Shown here piece by piece: positions 9,297 to 19,165 of a stretch of DNA of 64,000 nt. How positions within the stretch are numbered: the stretch's first letter is position 1; every line of letters starts with the position of its first letter. Made by a program: the position numbers and the translations under genes. The notes under the pieces were generated by a model, which ran no database searches, was not told the DNA's origin, and saw only the letters and a program-made list of their open reading frames with translations. The stretch comes from an uncultured Bacteroidales bacterium (GTDB taxonomy: Bacteria; Bacteroidota; Bacteroidia; Bacteroidales; UBA932): assembly GCA_944326325.1 (NCBI GenBank), contig CALVDQ010000007.1, positions 1 to 64,000 on the forward strand. The letters run 5' to 3'.

Positions 9297-9926
9297 ATGA
9301 AGAAATGTCCCGGAAAATATGCCTCCAGGGCTAAAGCGGCAGGACTCCTGTCTTTGCTGTCCCTGCTGCTTGTATTCTCATGCGGCAGGAACGCGAGGGT
9401 CATACCCAAGAACAGGATGGCGGAGATATATGCCGATATGTTCGTTGCCGACCAGTGGCTGAACCAGAATTTCCTGGCATCGAGAACGGCGGATACCACC
9501 CTGGTGTACGAGGCGGTTTTCGAGAAATACGGCTATACTTCCGATGACTACAGGAAGAGCGTGGACCACTATATCCAGGATCCTGACCGTTTCGCGAGGA
9601 TATTGAGGAAGTCTGTCCTGATCCTTGAGGACAGGATCGCCGAAAGCAAGTCCGAACTGCGGAAGATCAAATCCCTCGAGTCAATGCGTCCGGATACGCT
9701 TATACAGTTTGATTTCAGTAAGATATGGCTGTTCGAGAACGGCCGTCCGCGACTGGCTTCAAGAGACAGCCTGGAATATTTCAGGGACAGGATGGAATAT
9801 TTCATCCTCGACCTGCAGCCTTTGGCTCAGTCTGACAAGGCAAAAGGCATCTTACTGCAACGTGATCACGATGAAGTTGAATATGAACAGGATAGCAGCA
9901 GAATACGTTTTCACCGGATCCGGTGA
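9297..9926 (+). CDS. DUF4296 lipoprotein
   Basis: A 209-residue predicted lipoprotein with signal peptide and lipobox LLVFSC (Cys near residue 24). The body matches the DUF4296 family of Bacteroidota: VIPKNRMAEIYADMFVADQWL, then FEKYGYTSDDYRKSVDHYIQDPDRF and a long charged helix. Function is unknown; some relatives lie near cell-envelope or nucleoside genes. Its 3' end overlaps the next gene by 44-56 bases, which implies coupled expression. Confidence 0.85.
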   Translation: MKKCPGKYASRAKAAGLLSLLSLLLVFSCGRNARVIPKNRMAEIYADMFVADQWLNQNFLASRTADTTLVYEAVFEKYGYTSDDYRKSVDHYIQDPDRFARILRKSVLILEDRIAESKSELRKIKSLESMRPDTLIQFDFSKIWLFENGRPRLASRDSLEYFRDRMEYFILDLQPLAQSDKAKGILLQRDHDEVEYEQDSSRIRFHRIR

Positions 9927-11070
9927 GAGTCCGTTGAGGAACGGCTATGTGGAATACACTTCCGACGGTACTGTAACGGCAGTGGGAACCAGTACTGACA
10001 TTGCATCAGAACCTGATTTCCGCAAAGGTGCCATTGTGCCGGGCTTTGTGGATTCCCACTGCCATCTCGAGCTTTCCCACCTGCAGGGCAAGTTCGTGAA
10101 AGGCACCGGAATGTCCGGTTTCATCAACCAGATAAACGAGTTGCGGGACTTCACTTCCCGGGAGAACAGGATGGCCGCAGCGGCAAGATGGATGGACATA
10201 TTGTGGAGACAGGGAGTCTCGGCTGTAGCCGATATAAGCAACTGTGACGAGACGTTTTCCCTGAAATCCGGCAGTCCGCTTTATACGAGGACTTTCCTTG
10301 AAGTATTCGGCACCGAGCCACGGGACTGTGCCGCCATCATGTCCGGTGTCAGGAAACTGGCATCCGAGGCCCGGACATACGGCATTGATGCCGCTCCCAC
10401 CCCGCACGCGTGCTATACGATGAGTCCGGAACTTGTGACGGCGGTTTCCGCCGACGGTCTGGCCTCCGGTTTCCTTTCCTACCATTCCGAAGAAAGCATG
10501 GAGGAGGAGGACCTGATGGTTTCGGGTACTGGAGCTCTTGCGGAGAACTACCGCGGAAGGCATCTCAGTACTCCTCCGGTGACCGGGAAGCCTTCTCTGT
10601 GCTATTTCGTGGACAGACTTCTGAAGGTGCATGAACCTCCGTTCAGGGAACATATCCTCCTTGTCCACAACGTTTGTCTCGGCCAGGAAGCTCTCGACTA
10701 TGCGTCGGAGTATCTTGAAAATGTCTGGTGGGCCGTATGTCCTCTGTCGAACATATTCATCCACAATACCCTGCCTCCGATTCCTCTCATGAGGAAGAAC
10801 GGACTGAAAATAACCGTCGGGACTGATTCGCTCTCGAGCAATGACACCCTCGACATGGTGAAGGAGATGTATTGTCTTCAGGAGGCCTTCAACGATGTAC
10901 CGCTGGAAGAGATTGTCCGCTGGGCGACACTGAACGGGGCTGAATTCCTCTCCAGGGAAGATGTTCTCGGCTCCCTGGAGCCGGGCAAGAAGCCAGGCAT
11001 AGTGTGGATCAGGAATATATCGCCTGAAGGCCGTCTGCTCCGGGACAGCGTATCGGAAAGGATAATATGA
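9871..11070 (+). CDS. Amidohydrolase (chlorohydrolase/aminofutalosine deaminase-like)
   Basis: Metal-dependent deaminase or hydrolase of the cytosine deaminase/TrzN-like branch, about 399 residues. Metal-binding signatures are visible: FVDSHCHLELSHLQGKF (HxH), SYHSEES, LLVHNVCL and GTDSLSSNDTLDM (Asp). A similar protein group has been linked to futalosine-route menaquinone synthesis, but no mqn gene is in the window, so the substrate is open. I place the start at ATG 9871 (ATG 9883 is possible); the frame is open further upstream but lies inside the DUF4296 gene. A large hairpin follows at 11076. Confidence 0.8.
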   Translation: MKLNMNRIAAEYVFTGSGESPLRNGYVEYTSDGTVTAVGTSTDIASEPDFRKGAIVPGFVDSHCHLELSHLQGKFVKGTGMSGFINQINELRDFTSRENRMAAAARWMDILWRQGVSAVADISNCDETFSLKSGSPLYTRTFLEVFGTEPRDCAAIMSGVRKLASEARTYGIDAAPTPHACYTMSPELVTAVSADGLASGFLSYHSEESMEEEDLMVSGTGALAENYRGRHLSTPPVTGKPSLCYFVDRLLKVHEPPFREHILLVHNVCLGQEALDYASEYLENVWWAVCPLSNIFIHNTLPPIPLMRKNGLKITVGTDSLSSNDTLDMVKEMYCLQEAFNDVPLEEIVRWATLNGAEFLSREDVLGSLEPGKKPGIVWIRNISPEGRLLRDSVSERII

Positions 11071-11075
11071 CGCAG

Positions 11076-11111
11076 GTCCTGTGAAATCTGGCCTGTCGGA
11101 TTTCACAGGAC
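11076..11111 (+). terminator. Perfect 13-bp hairpin after the amidohydrolase gene
   Basis: GTCCTGTGAAATC (11076-11088) pairs perfectly with 11099-11111 around a 10-base loop. No T-run follows, so it may be a Rho-independent-like terminator without a tail or an mRNA 3'-end stabiliser. Confidence 0.55.
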
Positions 11112-11160
11112 ACTGCTGCTGAGGAGCATGGGCATACAGCGACCGGGGATCAAGACAACA

Positions 11161-11230
11161 GGATTTCGCGGAAATCCTTAACGGCAGTCCGACGGATCCT
11201 CTGATGCTGGGTACAATAATTCGTCGGACT
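11161..11230 (+). repeat. Two inverted repeats in front of the radical SAM gene
   Basis: GGATTTC-GCG-GAAATCC (11161-11177) is a perfect 7-bp palindrome. AGTCCGACG (11186-11194) and CGTCGGACT (11222-11230) are perfect 9-bp inverted arms around 27 bases, ending 9 bases before the likely start codon 11240. The second pair could form a hairpin just upstream of the start or mark an operator. Confidence 0.5.
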
Positions 11231-11239
11231 GATGTTAAT

Positions 11240-12004
11240 ATGGCAATGCTAAGGTTTCATAATACAGTGTTCGGGCCCATACACAGCCGCAGGCTGGGCT
11301 CGTCTCTCGGCATCAACCTCCTGCCCGAGAACGGCAAACTATGCAATTTCGACTGCATATACTGCGAATGCGGCTGGAACAGGGACGGCCGGGGAGACAG
11401 GACCATGCCGTCAGCTGCCGATGTTGCGCGTGCGCTGGAAACCAGGCTGTCGGAATGCGCGGAACAGGGCATACATATCGACTCGGTCACTTTTTCCGGC
11501 CACGGAGAACCGACATTGAATCCGGACTTTCCGGCTGTCATAGATGATACCCTGAGGCTCAGGGACAGGTATTGTCCAGAAGCAAAGGTCTCTGTGCTGA
11601 CAAACGCCACTACCGTGCTGAAACCGGAGATATTCGCGGCCCTGCGCCGGGTGGACAACCCTGTGATGAAACTCGATGCCTCGACTTCAGACGGGGTCAG
11701 GACCGTGAACCGCCCGTCGGGGCATTATGACATTGATGAAATTGTGTCAGGACTGATGAACTTCGGCGGCGATTTCGTGCTTCAGACCATGTTCCTGAAA
11801 TCTCCTGCTTTCGATACATCGGCCGGGAACAATCTGTCCGGATGGATGGACATCGTCAGGAAGCTCAGACCGCGGGAGATTATGGTATATACCCTTGACC
11901 GGGAGACTCCGGAAAAGGATCTTGTCAAGTTCACGGTGGATGAGATGGCTGCTTTGGTTAAGCCGCTTACGGATGAAGGTTTTTACATACAGATAAGAGG
12001 CTAG
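11240..12004 (+). CDS. Radical SAM protein
   Basis: The cluster motif CNFDCIYC (CX3CX2C) lies near residue 35 and would bind a [4Fe-4S] cluster that cleaves S-adenosylmethionine. SFSGHGEPTLNPDF follows as the glycine-rich SAM contact. The N-terminal HNTVFGPIHSRRLGSSLGINLLP is typical of a widespread, mostly uncharacterised radical SAM group. The frame is open from ATG 11204, but ATG 11240 (MAMLRFHN) fits the family N-terminus better and leaves the inverted repeat outside the gene. No partner points to a substrate. It lies 4 bases before dtd, so probably cotranscribed. Confidence 0.85.
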   Translation: MAMLRFHNTVFGPIHSRRLGSSLGINLLPENGKLCNFDCIYCECGWNRDGRGDRTMPSAADVARALETRLSECAEQGIHIDSVTFSGHGEPTLNPDFPAVIDDTLRLRDRYCPEAKVSVLTNATTVLKPEIFAALRRVDNPVMKLDASTSDGVRTVNRPSGHYDIDEIVSGLMNFGGDFVLQTMFLKSPAFDTSAGNNLSGWMDIVRKLRPREIMVYTLDRETPEKDLVKFTVDEMAALVKPLTDEGFYIQIRG

Positions 12005-12008
12005 AAGC

Positions 12009-12464
12009 ATGAGGACAGTAATACAGAGGGTCAGGCAGGCGAGTGTAAGCGTGCCGACGGAAAACTATGAGGCAGGCATTTCTTCGGGGCTGCTCGTCCT
12101 TGCCGCTTTCGAGGACGGGGACTGCCTCCAGGACATAGAATGGATGGCCAGGAAGATCTGTGCGCTAAGGATATTCGATGACAGCGACGGGGTGATGAAC
12201 ATCTCGGTGAAGGATACCGGCGGGGATATACTTGCGGTCAGCCAGTTTACCCTGTACGCGTCAACCGCAAGGGGGAACAGACCATCGTATATAAGGGCCG
12301 CCAGGCCTGAGGTCTCGGCTCCTCTTTACGAGAGTTTCTGTACTGTCCTCGGAGAGAACCTCGGAAAACCTGTCTGCAAAGGCATATTCGGGGCTGACAT
12401 GAAGGTCTCTCTTTTGAACGACGGACCTGTTACTATAATAATTGATTCAAAATTAAAAGAATAG
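12009..12464 (+). CDS. dtd: D-aminoacyl-tRNA deacylase
   Basis: Proofreading enzyme that releases D-amino acids and glycine from mischarged tRNA. It has 151 residues, the usual length. Both conserved motifs are present: SQFTLY (about 78-83), which holds the chiral selectivity centre, and NDGPVT near the C-terminus, the equivalent of the NxGPVT motif. The N-terminal MRTVIQRVRQASVSV is typical. It sits 3-4 bases from both neighbours. Confidence 0.97.
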   Translation: MRTVIQRVRQASVSVPTENYEAGISSGLLVLAAFEDGDCLQDIEWMARKICALRIFDDSDGVMNISVKDTGGDILAVSQFTLYASTARGNRPSYIRAARPEVSAPLYESFCTVLGENLGKPVCKGIFGADMKVSLLNDGPVTIIIDSKLKE

Positions 12465-12467
12465 AAT

Positions 12468-13361
12468 ATGAATGAACTGTTGAAGAAATATGACTATGAT
12501 CCGGATAAGGTTGCAATAGACCACGGACTGGAAATGATTGTCTCCAATGTGGACAATGTCTTTTCCCCGGATATCCTGAAGGCGTGCCTTTCGATGGTGG
12601 ACCTGACATCCCTGAAGACCGAGGATACCCCGGAGTCAGTGACGAGGCTTGTATCGAAGGTCAATGAGTTCAGATCTTCATTCCCGGACTATCCTCTTCC
12701 CGCATCCATCTGCGTATATCCGAACTTCGCTTCGGTGGTTAAGGCTGCGAAGAAGTGTGATGACGTCCATGTGACGGTCGTGTCCGCCTGCTTTCCGTCT
12801 TCGCAGAGTTTCCTTGAGGTAAAGCTGAGGGAATGCGCCCTCGCTGTGGAGAACGGTGCCGACGAGGTTGACATCGTCCTTTCTTTAAGCGCTTTCCTGT
12901 CCGGTGACTACGATGCCGCAAGGCACGAGATAGAGGCTGTCCGGAGGATTGTTGACGAGGCTGCCGCTGCGCAGGGACGGAAGGTAACCCTGAAGGTGAT
13001 CCTTGAGACGGGGCTTCTTCTGAAGCACGAACTGATCGCCGCCGCTTCATTCCTTGCCATGGAGGCCGGAGCCGATTTCATAAAGACTTCTACAGGCAAG
13101 GTCAGCGTAAATGCTACGCCTGCCGCTGCGTACGTTATGTGCCAGTGTATTTCCCGCTATTACGGAAAGACCGGACGCAAGGTAGGCTTCAAGCCGGCCG
13201 GCGGCATATCGACTTCTCTTGACGCCGTCTGCTATTATTCCATAGTTTCAACCGTCCTCGGCAAGGAGTGGCTGGACAAGGAGTTTTTCCGTTTCGGCGT
13301 GAGCCGCCTTGCCAACACCCTTCTTTCCGATATAGAGCAGCGTACTGTGAATTATTATTGA
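12468..13361 (+). CDS. deoC: Deoxyribose-phosphate aldolase
   Basis: Class I aldolase that splits 2-deoxyribose 5-phosphate to glyceraldehyde 3-phosphate and acetaldehyde. The Schiff-base lysine is Lys206 in DFIKTSTGKVSVNATP. Other signatures are GADEVDIVLSLSAF, LKVILETGLL and KPAGGIST. At 297 residues it is of the longer type (E. coli 259), with an N-terminal extension of about 40 residues seen in other Bacteroidota. Last gene of the radical SAM-dtd-deoC unit; a large hairpin separates it from the convergent nuo operon. Confidence 0.96.
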   Translation: MNELLKKYDYDPDKVAIDHGLEMIVSNVDNVFSPDILKACLSMVDLTSLKTEDTPESVTRLVSKVNEFRSSFPDYPLPASICVYPNFASVVKAAKKCDDVHVTVVSACFPSSQSFLEVKLRECALAVENGADEVDIVLSLSAFLSGDYDAARHEIEAVRRIVDEAAAAQGRKVTLKVILETGLLLKHELIAAASFLAMEAGADFIKTSTGKVSVNATPAAAYVMCQCISRYYGKTGRKVGFKPAGGISTSLDAVCYYSIVSTVLGKEWLDKEFFRFGVSRLANTLLSDIEQRTVNYY

Positions 13362-13385
13362 CGCCGGTCCGACGGTATCAGACTT

Positions 13386-13440
13386 GACATCGGTCCGATG
13401 AATCCTTATCGCCATGTGCCGGATTCATCGGACCGATGTC
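13386..13440. terminator. 20-bp perfect hairpin between convergent deoC and nuoN
   Basis: Bases 13386-13405 are exactly complementary to 13421-13440 around a 15-base loop. It stands midway between the 3' ends of deoC (plus) and nuoN (minus), so it probably serves as a terminator or 3'-end barrier for both. There is no strong T-run on either side. Confidence 0.75.
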
Positions 13441-13468
13441 CATTATTCCATAAAATGCAAGTGTCGGA

Positions 13469-14902
13469 TTACAGTCCGAACGTATAAAGATTAATCCCGT
13501 CAAACACTGAACTTACAACCCCCAGCACCAATATCCCTGCAAGACAGAGCAGCAGGCTTAGACGTGTGCTTCCGTCACTTTTGAAAGCAGCGATAGGGGA
13601 GTCATTTGGATTGATGAACATTGCCTTGACGACAAGCAGGTAGTAATACAGTGAGATCACGGTATTTATGAGTGCGATGAACACAAGCACGTGGAACCCC
13701 TGCTCGAAAGCGGCCGCGAAGATGAAGAATTTCGAGAAGAACCCGGCAAAAGGAGGGATTCCGGCAAGTGAGAACATTGCGAGTGTCATTATAACGGCAA
13801 GCTTCGGATTTGTCCTGTAAAGCCCGTTGTAGTCATCCATGCTGACTTTCCCGCCGCTGTTCTGTTCTACGGTGGCTATCACTCCGAAAGCCGCAAGGTT
13901 GGCAACCATATATACCAGCACGTAGAAGATGAGGGATGTCATTCCGTATGGAGTCCCGCTGATTACGGCGAGCATGATGTAGCCTGCCTGCGATATGGAT
14001 GAGAACGCAAGGAATCGCTTCAGGTTCTTCTGCCTGATGGCAAAGAGGTTGGCGACTGTAATGCTCAGGACAATCACGATGTAGAGCAGGGCCTGCCAGT
14101 ATTCTGTCATAGGGGCGAAAACCTTGATGAGAACAACCATCAGGGCGAATGCCGCTGCCGCCTTGGATATTACCGAAAGGTATGAAGTCACCGGAGTAGG
14201 TGCACCCTGATAGGTGTCGGCAGTCCACAGGTGGAACGGCACAAGGGATATCTTGAAGCCGAGCCCGGTGAAGAAGAACGCCATGGCGAGTATCTGCAGG
14301 GCGCTTCCGTCGATCCTGGATGTCATGTCATCGAAATACAGCGTACCCGTGGTGCCGTAAAGGAACGAGATGCCGTAGAGCATCAGTCCGCTTGCGAAGA
14401 GCGCGCTGAGTATATACTTGGCACCGGCCTCTGCGGAATTGTCCTTGTACTTGTCAAAGGCCACGAGGCAGGCCATCGGTACCGAAGCCAGCTCCATGCC
14501 TATGAAAAACATCATGAAATGTCCGGCGCTTATCATGAAGTCCATCCCGAGCAGGGTGGAAAGTATGAGCACGTAGAATTCCCCTCTCTTGAACCTGGTG
14601 TCTTCCCTGCGGAGCCACGGTTCGGCCTGAAGGAACACGAGCAGGGTGCCTGTGGCGAGAATGCTTTTCACGATGCCGTGTACCGGAGTGTAGACATACA
14701 TGCCGCCGAATATCTCTCCGGCTTCCTTATGCCACGGAACCACTGTCCCTGCTATGAAAAGCACCATCAGTGTGCATACGAAACTGTGGAAATGGCGGCG
14801 TCCCCGCTCTCCGGCCATAAGGTCGTATATCAGCGCCAGCACTGTCACGCCCACAAGGGCGATCTCGGTGTACATATATGAAAATATTGCAGAGTAGTCC
14901 AT
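13469..14902 (-). CDS. nuoN: Complex I subunit N
   Basis: Antiporter-like proton-pumping subunit of respiratory complex I in the inner membrane, 477 residues with about 14 membrane helices. The proton-translocation/NADH-dehydrogenase-M family core is seen in [38 protein letters not shown] and [17 protein letters not shown]. It is the last gene of the operon, 1 base from nuoM. Confidence 0.96.
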   Translation of the reverse strand: MDYSAIFSYMYTEIALVGVTVLALIYDLMAGERGRRHFHSFVCTLMVLFIAGTVVPWHKEAGEIFGGMYVYTPVHGIVKSILATGTLLVFLQAEPWLRREDTRFKRGEFYVLILSTLLGMDFMISAGHFMMFFIGMELASVPMACLVAFDKYKDNSAEAGAKYILSALFASGLMLYGISFLYGTTGTLYFDDMTSRIDGSALQILAMAFFFTGLGFKISLVPFHLWTADTYQGAPTPVTSYLSVISKAAAAFALMVVLIKVFAPMTEYWQALLYIVIVLSITVANLFAIRQKNLKRFLAFSSISQAGYIMLAVISGTPYGMTSLIFYVLVYMVANLAAFGVIATVEQNSGGKVSMDDYNGLYRTNPKLAVIMTLAMFSLAGIPPFAGFFSKFFIFAAAFEQGFHVLVFIALINTVISLYYYLLVVKAMFINPNDSPIAAFKSDGSTRLSLLLCLAGILVLGVVSSVFDGINLYTFGL

Positions 14903-14903
14903 A

Positions 14904-16388
14904 TCAGTTCAAAATATGAGAAATTACAGGTAAAACGCTTTCGCTTATCATGTCGCTCATCCACAGCGGGAAGAGTCCGAGTCCGGCGATGGCGATGATC
15001 AGCACCACGACGGCGAGTTTCTCGTCCCAGGTGGCATCCGTGAGCTTCAGGTGCTCCGGATTCGTGCAGGTGCCGTAGAGGATCTTGCCGATGAGTCTCA
15101 GTATGTAGACGGCTGTTATGACTATCGATGTGCAGGCGACGATGGTCACGACGCGGTGGAAGGTATCGTTGTCCATGAAGGCTCCGTTGAAGATGGTCAT
15201 CTCCGCCACGAAACCACTCAGGCCCGGAAGACCGAGGTTTGCAAGACCGGCTATGACATAGCATACTGACAGGAACGGCATTATTTTCATGAGTCCGCCA
15301 AGCTCCCTGATGTCACGGGTGTGGGTCCTTCCGTAGATCATGCCGATGAGGGCGAAGAAAAGGGCCGTCATCAGTCCGTGGCTGAGCATCTGGAGGACTG
15401 CTCCAGTGGCGGCGGTGGTGTTCATCATAAGGATGGCGAACAGCACGAGACCGCAGTGCGACACGGATGAATATGCGTTGATGTATTTAAGGTCCGTCTG
15501 CACACAGGCCGAGAAGGCTCCGTATACTACGGAAATGGTCGTGAGGATGATGAATATCCAGCTGAGTTCCTGTGCGGCGTCCGGAAGGAGGTACATCGCT
15601 ATGCGGAAGCATCCGTAGCCTCCGAGCTTCATCAGTACACCTGCATGGAGCATGGATACGGCTGTAGGCGCGGAAGCGTGTCCGTCAGGGCTCCATGTGT
15701 GGAACGGGAAGAGGGCCCCGAGCACCCCGAATCCTATGAAGACGATCGGGAACCAGATTCTCTGCATCTGGAGCGGGATATTGTGCAGTCCTGCAATTTC
15801 GTTGATGTTCATTGTCGTGGCCCCTGCTCCGAAATAGATGCCGAGGATGCCGATAAGTATCAGTGCGGATCCTCCCATGAGCATAAGGGTCAGTTTCATG
15901 GCGGAGTATTCCTTTTTCCCTGTTCCCCATACTCCGATGAGGAGGTACATAGGGATGAGGGCGACTTCGTAGAACATGAACATCGTGAACAGATCCACGG
16001 ATATGAAGAAGCCGAAGACCCCGACACTGAGCAGGCAGAACCAGATGAAGAATTCCTTTACCCCGGATTCCATCTTCCATGATGCGAATGTACCGGTGAA
16101 CACGATGATGGCGGAAAGCAGTATCATGGCTACCGAAATGCCGTCAACCCCCACCGAATAGGCGATGTTCAGCGGTTTGTACCACATGAAGCTGTCCGTA
16201 AGCAGCATTTCTGAGGTCTGCCCGTCAGCTCTCATCCCGAGATACATGAACACGAGGGCCACTGCCAGTCCGAGAAGCAGGGATGCTCCCGTCACCATGA
16301 CGGCAAGTATCTGTTTCCTGGTCTTTGACAGCCATAGCCCGAGCATCATCAGCAGCGGGACAGCCGGAAAAAGTGATAGTATATTCAT
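14904..16388 (-). CDS. nuoM: Complex I subunit M
   Basis: Proton-pumping membrane subunit of 494 residues. Signatures include the conserved glutamate segment [23 protein letters not shown], the lysine-bearing [31 protein letters not shown] and [16 protein letters not shown]. Spacing of 39 bases from nuoL and 1 base to nuoN. Confidence 0.97.
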   Translation of the reverse strand: MNILSLFPAVPLLMMLGLWLSKTRKQILAVMVTGASLLLGLAVALVFMYLGMRADGQTSEMLLTDSFMWYKPLNIAYSVGVDGISVAMILLSAIIVFTGTFASWKMESGVKEFFIWFCLLSVGVFGFFISVDLFTMFMFYEVALIPMYLLIGVWGTGKKEYSAMKLTLMLMGGSALILIGILGIYFGAGATTMNINEIAGLHNIPLQMQRIWFPIVFIGFGVLGALFPFHTWSPDGHASAPTAVSMLHAGVLMKLGGYGCFRIAMYLLPDAAQELSWIFIILTTISVVYGAFSACVQTDLKYINAYSSVSHCGLVLFAILMMNTTAATGAVLQMLSHGLMTALFFALIGMIYGRTHTRDIRELGGLMKIMPFLSVCYVIAGLANLGLPGLSGFVAEMTIFNGAFMDNDTFHRVVTIVACTSIVITAVYILRLIGKILYGTCTNPEHLKLTDATWDEKLAVVVLIIAIAGLGLFPLWMSDMISESVLPVISHILN

Positions 16389-16427
16389 ATCAAAACGAGT
16401 CTCTTCGTGTTAAACAATAATCATTTC

Positions 16428-18317
16428 TCATATCAGCAGAAGCACGATGGTAAGCCCGAGAGCCCCTCCGAGGAACCATATCCCGTATCTTTGCACATTG
16501 CCGCTCTGCATACCTTTGATAAGCCATGACAGCTTGTTCGAGATCCATGCGAGCAGGTTCATGAAACCGTCCACGACGTGCCTGTCGAACCACGCTATCG
16601 GAGTGGATATGCAGGCGAAGATTATCCTGTGCGTTACGAACTGGTATATTTCGTCAATATAGAACCTGCGGTAGGCTGCCTTGTAGAGTCCGCTGAACCG
16701 CGTTGCAAGTCCGGTAGCCACCTTTCTGTCCTCCCTGAGGTACATCCAGGTAGCTATGCCTATGCCGGCGGCCGCTACGCAGAGGCTTGTCGCCGCTACG
16801 TTCCAGTCGATGTGGATGTGATAGGCCTGTCCGTTGCTGCTGACGAACTCCCCGAACGGAATCCAGCCGGCAAGCAGTGTGACTGCGGCAAGGAACACCA
16901 GCGGAACCGTCATTGTGGCCGGAGCCTCATGAGGCTTGTGTTCAGCGTGGAGCTCCTTGTTTTCCTTGCCCCAGAATATGTTGTAGTAGAGCCTGAACAT
17001 ATAGAATGCCGTCAGGCCTGCGATGAAGGTCATGACCCATCCCATTACAGGACTGAACCTGAAGCAGGCGGCAAGGATCTCGTCCTTGGAGAAGAAGCCG
17101 CTCAGAGGCCATATTCCTGCGATTGCAAGGCAGGCCACCAGGAAGGTGATATGGGTCACAGGCATATATTTCCGGAGTCCCCCCATGGCCGACATTTCGT
17201 TAGAATGGACGGCGTGTATGATGCATCCTGCCCCGAGGAAAAGCAGGGCCTTGAACATGGCATGGGTGAAAAGGTGGAACATCGAGGCCATATAGCCGAG
17301 TCCGCCTGCATGAGGGTCGGAAGAGGTGCATACGCCGAGGGAGACTATCATGAAGCCTATCTGCGAGATCGTACTGAACGCGAGCACTCTCTTGATGTCG
17401 CTCTGTACGCAGGCCACCACGGCGGCATACAGGGCCGTGAATGCTCCCACGTATGCTGTGATGTGCAGCACTTCGGGAGCATAGCCGATGAACAGCGGGA
17501 ACATCCTGGCCACGAGATACACTCCTGCGACCACCATCGTGGCTGCGTGTATGAGGGCAGATACCGGAGTAGGGCCTTCCATTGCATCAGGAAGCCATAT
17601 ATGGAGAGGGAACATCGCACTTTTTCCTGCGCCTCCGATGAACATCAGTCCGAGGGCGAGCGGAAGGAATACCTTGGCTGTACCGATGACTGCGGCATCA
17701 GGCGTGAATGAGAACGAACCCGTGTAGAATCCGTATATGAGGATACCTATCAGGAAGCCCAGGTCGGCGAATCTTGTCACGATGAACGCCTTCTTTGACG
17801 CAGCGACTGCCTCTTTCCTCGTATAATAGAACCCGATCAGAAGATAGGAGCTGACTCCGACAAGCTCCCAGAAGATATACATCTGGAAAATGTTCGTGGC
17901 TACCACGAGTCCCAGCATGCTCATCGTGAACAGGGAGAGGAAGGAGTAGTACCTCTGGAAACCGGTCTCGCCTTTCATGTACCCGAAAGAGTATATGTGG
18001 ACCATGAATGATACCGTGGTTATCACTACCAGCATCATGACCGATATCGGGTCCAGAAGGATACCCAGGTCGATATGGAGGTTCCCTCCGAAAGGAAGCC
18101 ATTCGGCGTTCCAGGGAATCTGCTGAGGATAGATGCCTTCGGCGTTCCTTCCGGCCCCGAAATACGAGAATGCGGTCCAGTAGCTCAGAATGGCGGTAAT
18201 GCCGGTGACAACGGTGCCGAAGACTCCGGCAGCCGTTGGTTTCAGCCTGGTCCCGAGCAGTCCTATGAGAATGAAACTCAGGAATGGAAGCAAAAGTATC
18301 AGAATCGTATATTCCAT
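16428..18317 (-). CDS. nuoL: Complex I subunit L
   Basis: Largest proton-pumping subunit, 629 residues. It has WELVGVSSYLLIGFYYTRKEA, GKSAMFPLHIWLPDAMEGPTPVSALIHAATMVVAGVYL and DIKRVLAFSTISQIGFM, all typical. The C-terminal part should contain the long lateral helix that braces NuoM and NuoN. It starts 15 bases after nuoK. Confidence 0.97.
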   Translation of the reverse strand: MEYTILILLLPFLSFILIGLLGTRLKPTAAGVFGTVVTGITAILSYWTAFSYFGAGRNAEGIYPQQIPWNAEWLPFGGNLHIDLGILLDPISVMMLVVITTVSFMVHIYSFGYMKGETGFQRYYSFLSLFTMSMLGLVVATNIFQMYIFWELVGVSSYLLIGFYYTRKEAVAASKKAFIVTRFADLGFLIGILIYGFYTGSFSFTPDAAVIGTAKVFLPLALGLMFIGGAGKSAMFPLHIWLPDAMEGPTPVSALIHAATMVVAGVYLVARMFPLFIGYAPEVLHITAYVGAFTALYAAVVACVQSDIKRVLAFSTISQIGFMIVSLGVCTSSDPHAGGLGYMASMFHLFTHAMFKALLFLGAGCIIHAVHSNEMSAMGGLRKYMPVTHITFLVACLAIAGIWPLSGFFSKDEILAACFRFSPVMGWVMTFIAGLTAFYMFRLYYNIFWGKENKELHAEHKPHEAPATMTVPLVFLAAVTLLAGWIPFGEFVSSNGQAYHIHIDWNVAATSLCVAAAGIGIATWMYLREDRKVATGLATRFSGLYKAAYRRFYIDEIYQFVTHRIIFACISTPIAWFDRHVVDGFMNLLAWISNKLSWLIKGMQSGNVQRYGIWFLGGALGLTIVLLLI

Positions 18318-18332
18318 ATTGCCATGTATTTT

Positions 18333-18641
18333 TTACCACTTCATCTTGTCCAGGTTCTTTACCTGGATGTTCTTCATGTTGCGGTAGATATTGATGATGA
18401 TGGCTATGGCCACCGCCGTTTCAGCCGCGCTGATTCCTATGGCGAAGAGCGAGAAGAAGAACCCCTCGAGCTGCCCCGGGAAGAGGAAACGGTTGAATAC
18501 CACAAAGTTGATGTCAACAGAATTGAGTATCAGCTCCACGGATATGAGCATGGCAAGCAGATTCCTGCGGGTCAGGAAGCCGTAGATGCCGATGAACATC
18601 ATTATTGTGGAGACTATCAGGTAATATTCCATCTGTACCAT
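18333..18641 (-). CDS. nuoK: Complex I subunit K
   Basis: Small membrane subunit of 102 residues with three helices. The conserved glutamates of the quinone-side proton channel are in LLAMLISVELILNSVDINFV and the second helix (AAETAVAIAI). Usual length and position between nuoJ and nuoL. Confidence 0.96.
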   Translation of the reverse strand: MVQMEYYLIVSTIMMFIGIYGFLTRRNLLAMLISVELILNSVDINFVVFNRFLFPGQLEGFFFSLFAIGISAAETAVAIAIIINIYRNMKNIQVKNLDKMKW

Positions 18642-18653
18642 AGAGAATCCCTT

Positions 18654-19163
18654 TTATCTTTTTCTTGCGATGAGTATACCCCCGATGATGCAGGCGAGCA
18701 GAAGCACGCTTATCACCTCGAAAGGCAGGACATATCCGTATTTTCCGGTGCTCATGAGGGCATGTCCGATCTCCTTGACCGGCAGTTCGCCATGTTCGAA
18801 TACCGGCTGGAGGAACTTGTGTTTGAGCATTATGAAGAGGCAGATGCCCAGTGCCGCCAGAGTGGCGGCGAGCCCTGCGAAGAATTTCCCTTTCTTCAGC
18901 TTTTCGGCCTGGTCACCCTCGCTGGATGTAAGGAGGATGGAGAACACGTAGAGGACGGTGATGCCTCCGGCGTAGACCAGCAGCTGCACGGCCCCTAGAA
19001 AAGAGTAGTTGAGCTGGAAATATATTCCCGCCGTGCCGATGAGGACGAAAAGCAGGTAGGTCGCGGACCTCAGTATCCTCTTTGTGGTGACGGCCAGCAG
19101 CGAACTCACCACGATGACCAGGGCGAGGACGATGAATACGATCAGATCAAGTGTTATGTTCAT
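18654..19163 (-). CDS. nuoJ: Complex I subunit J
   Basis: Membrane subunit of 169 residues with five predicted helices. SATYLLFVLIGTAGIYFQLNYSFLGAVQLLVYAGGITVLYVFSILL is characteristic of the family; the LVYAGGI segment holds the pi-bulge helix. It begins 2 bases after nuoI. Confidence 0.96.
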   Translation of the reverse strand: MNITLDLIVFIVLALVIVVSSLLAVTTKRILRSATYLLFVLIGTAGIYFQLNYSFLGAVQLLVYAGGITVLYVFSILLTSSEGDQAEKLKKGKFFAGLAATLAALGICLFIMLKHKFLQPVFEHGELPVKEIGHALMSTGKYGYVLPFEVISVLLLACIIGGILIARKR

Positions 19164-19165
19164 GA

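Noticed and set aside
9945..11106. Minus-strand frames across the amidohydrolase gene
   Set aside because: The plus frame carries the metal-binding motifs; the minus frames have none.
16578..17711. 377-codon plus-strand frame inside nuoL
   Set aside because: Antisense of a membrane protein; the charge-rich product is typical of such shadows.
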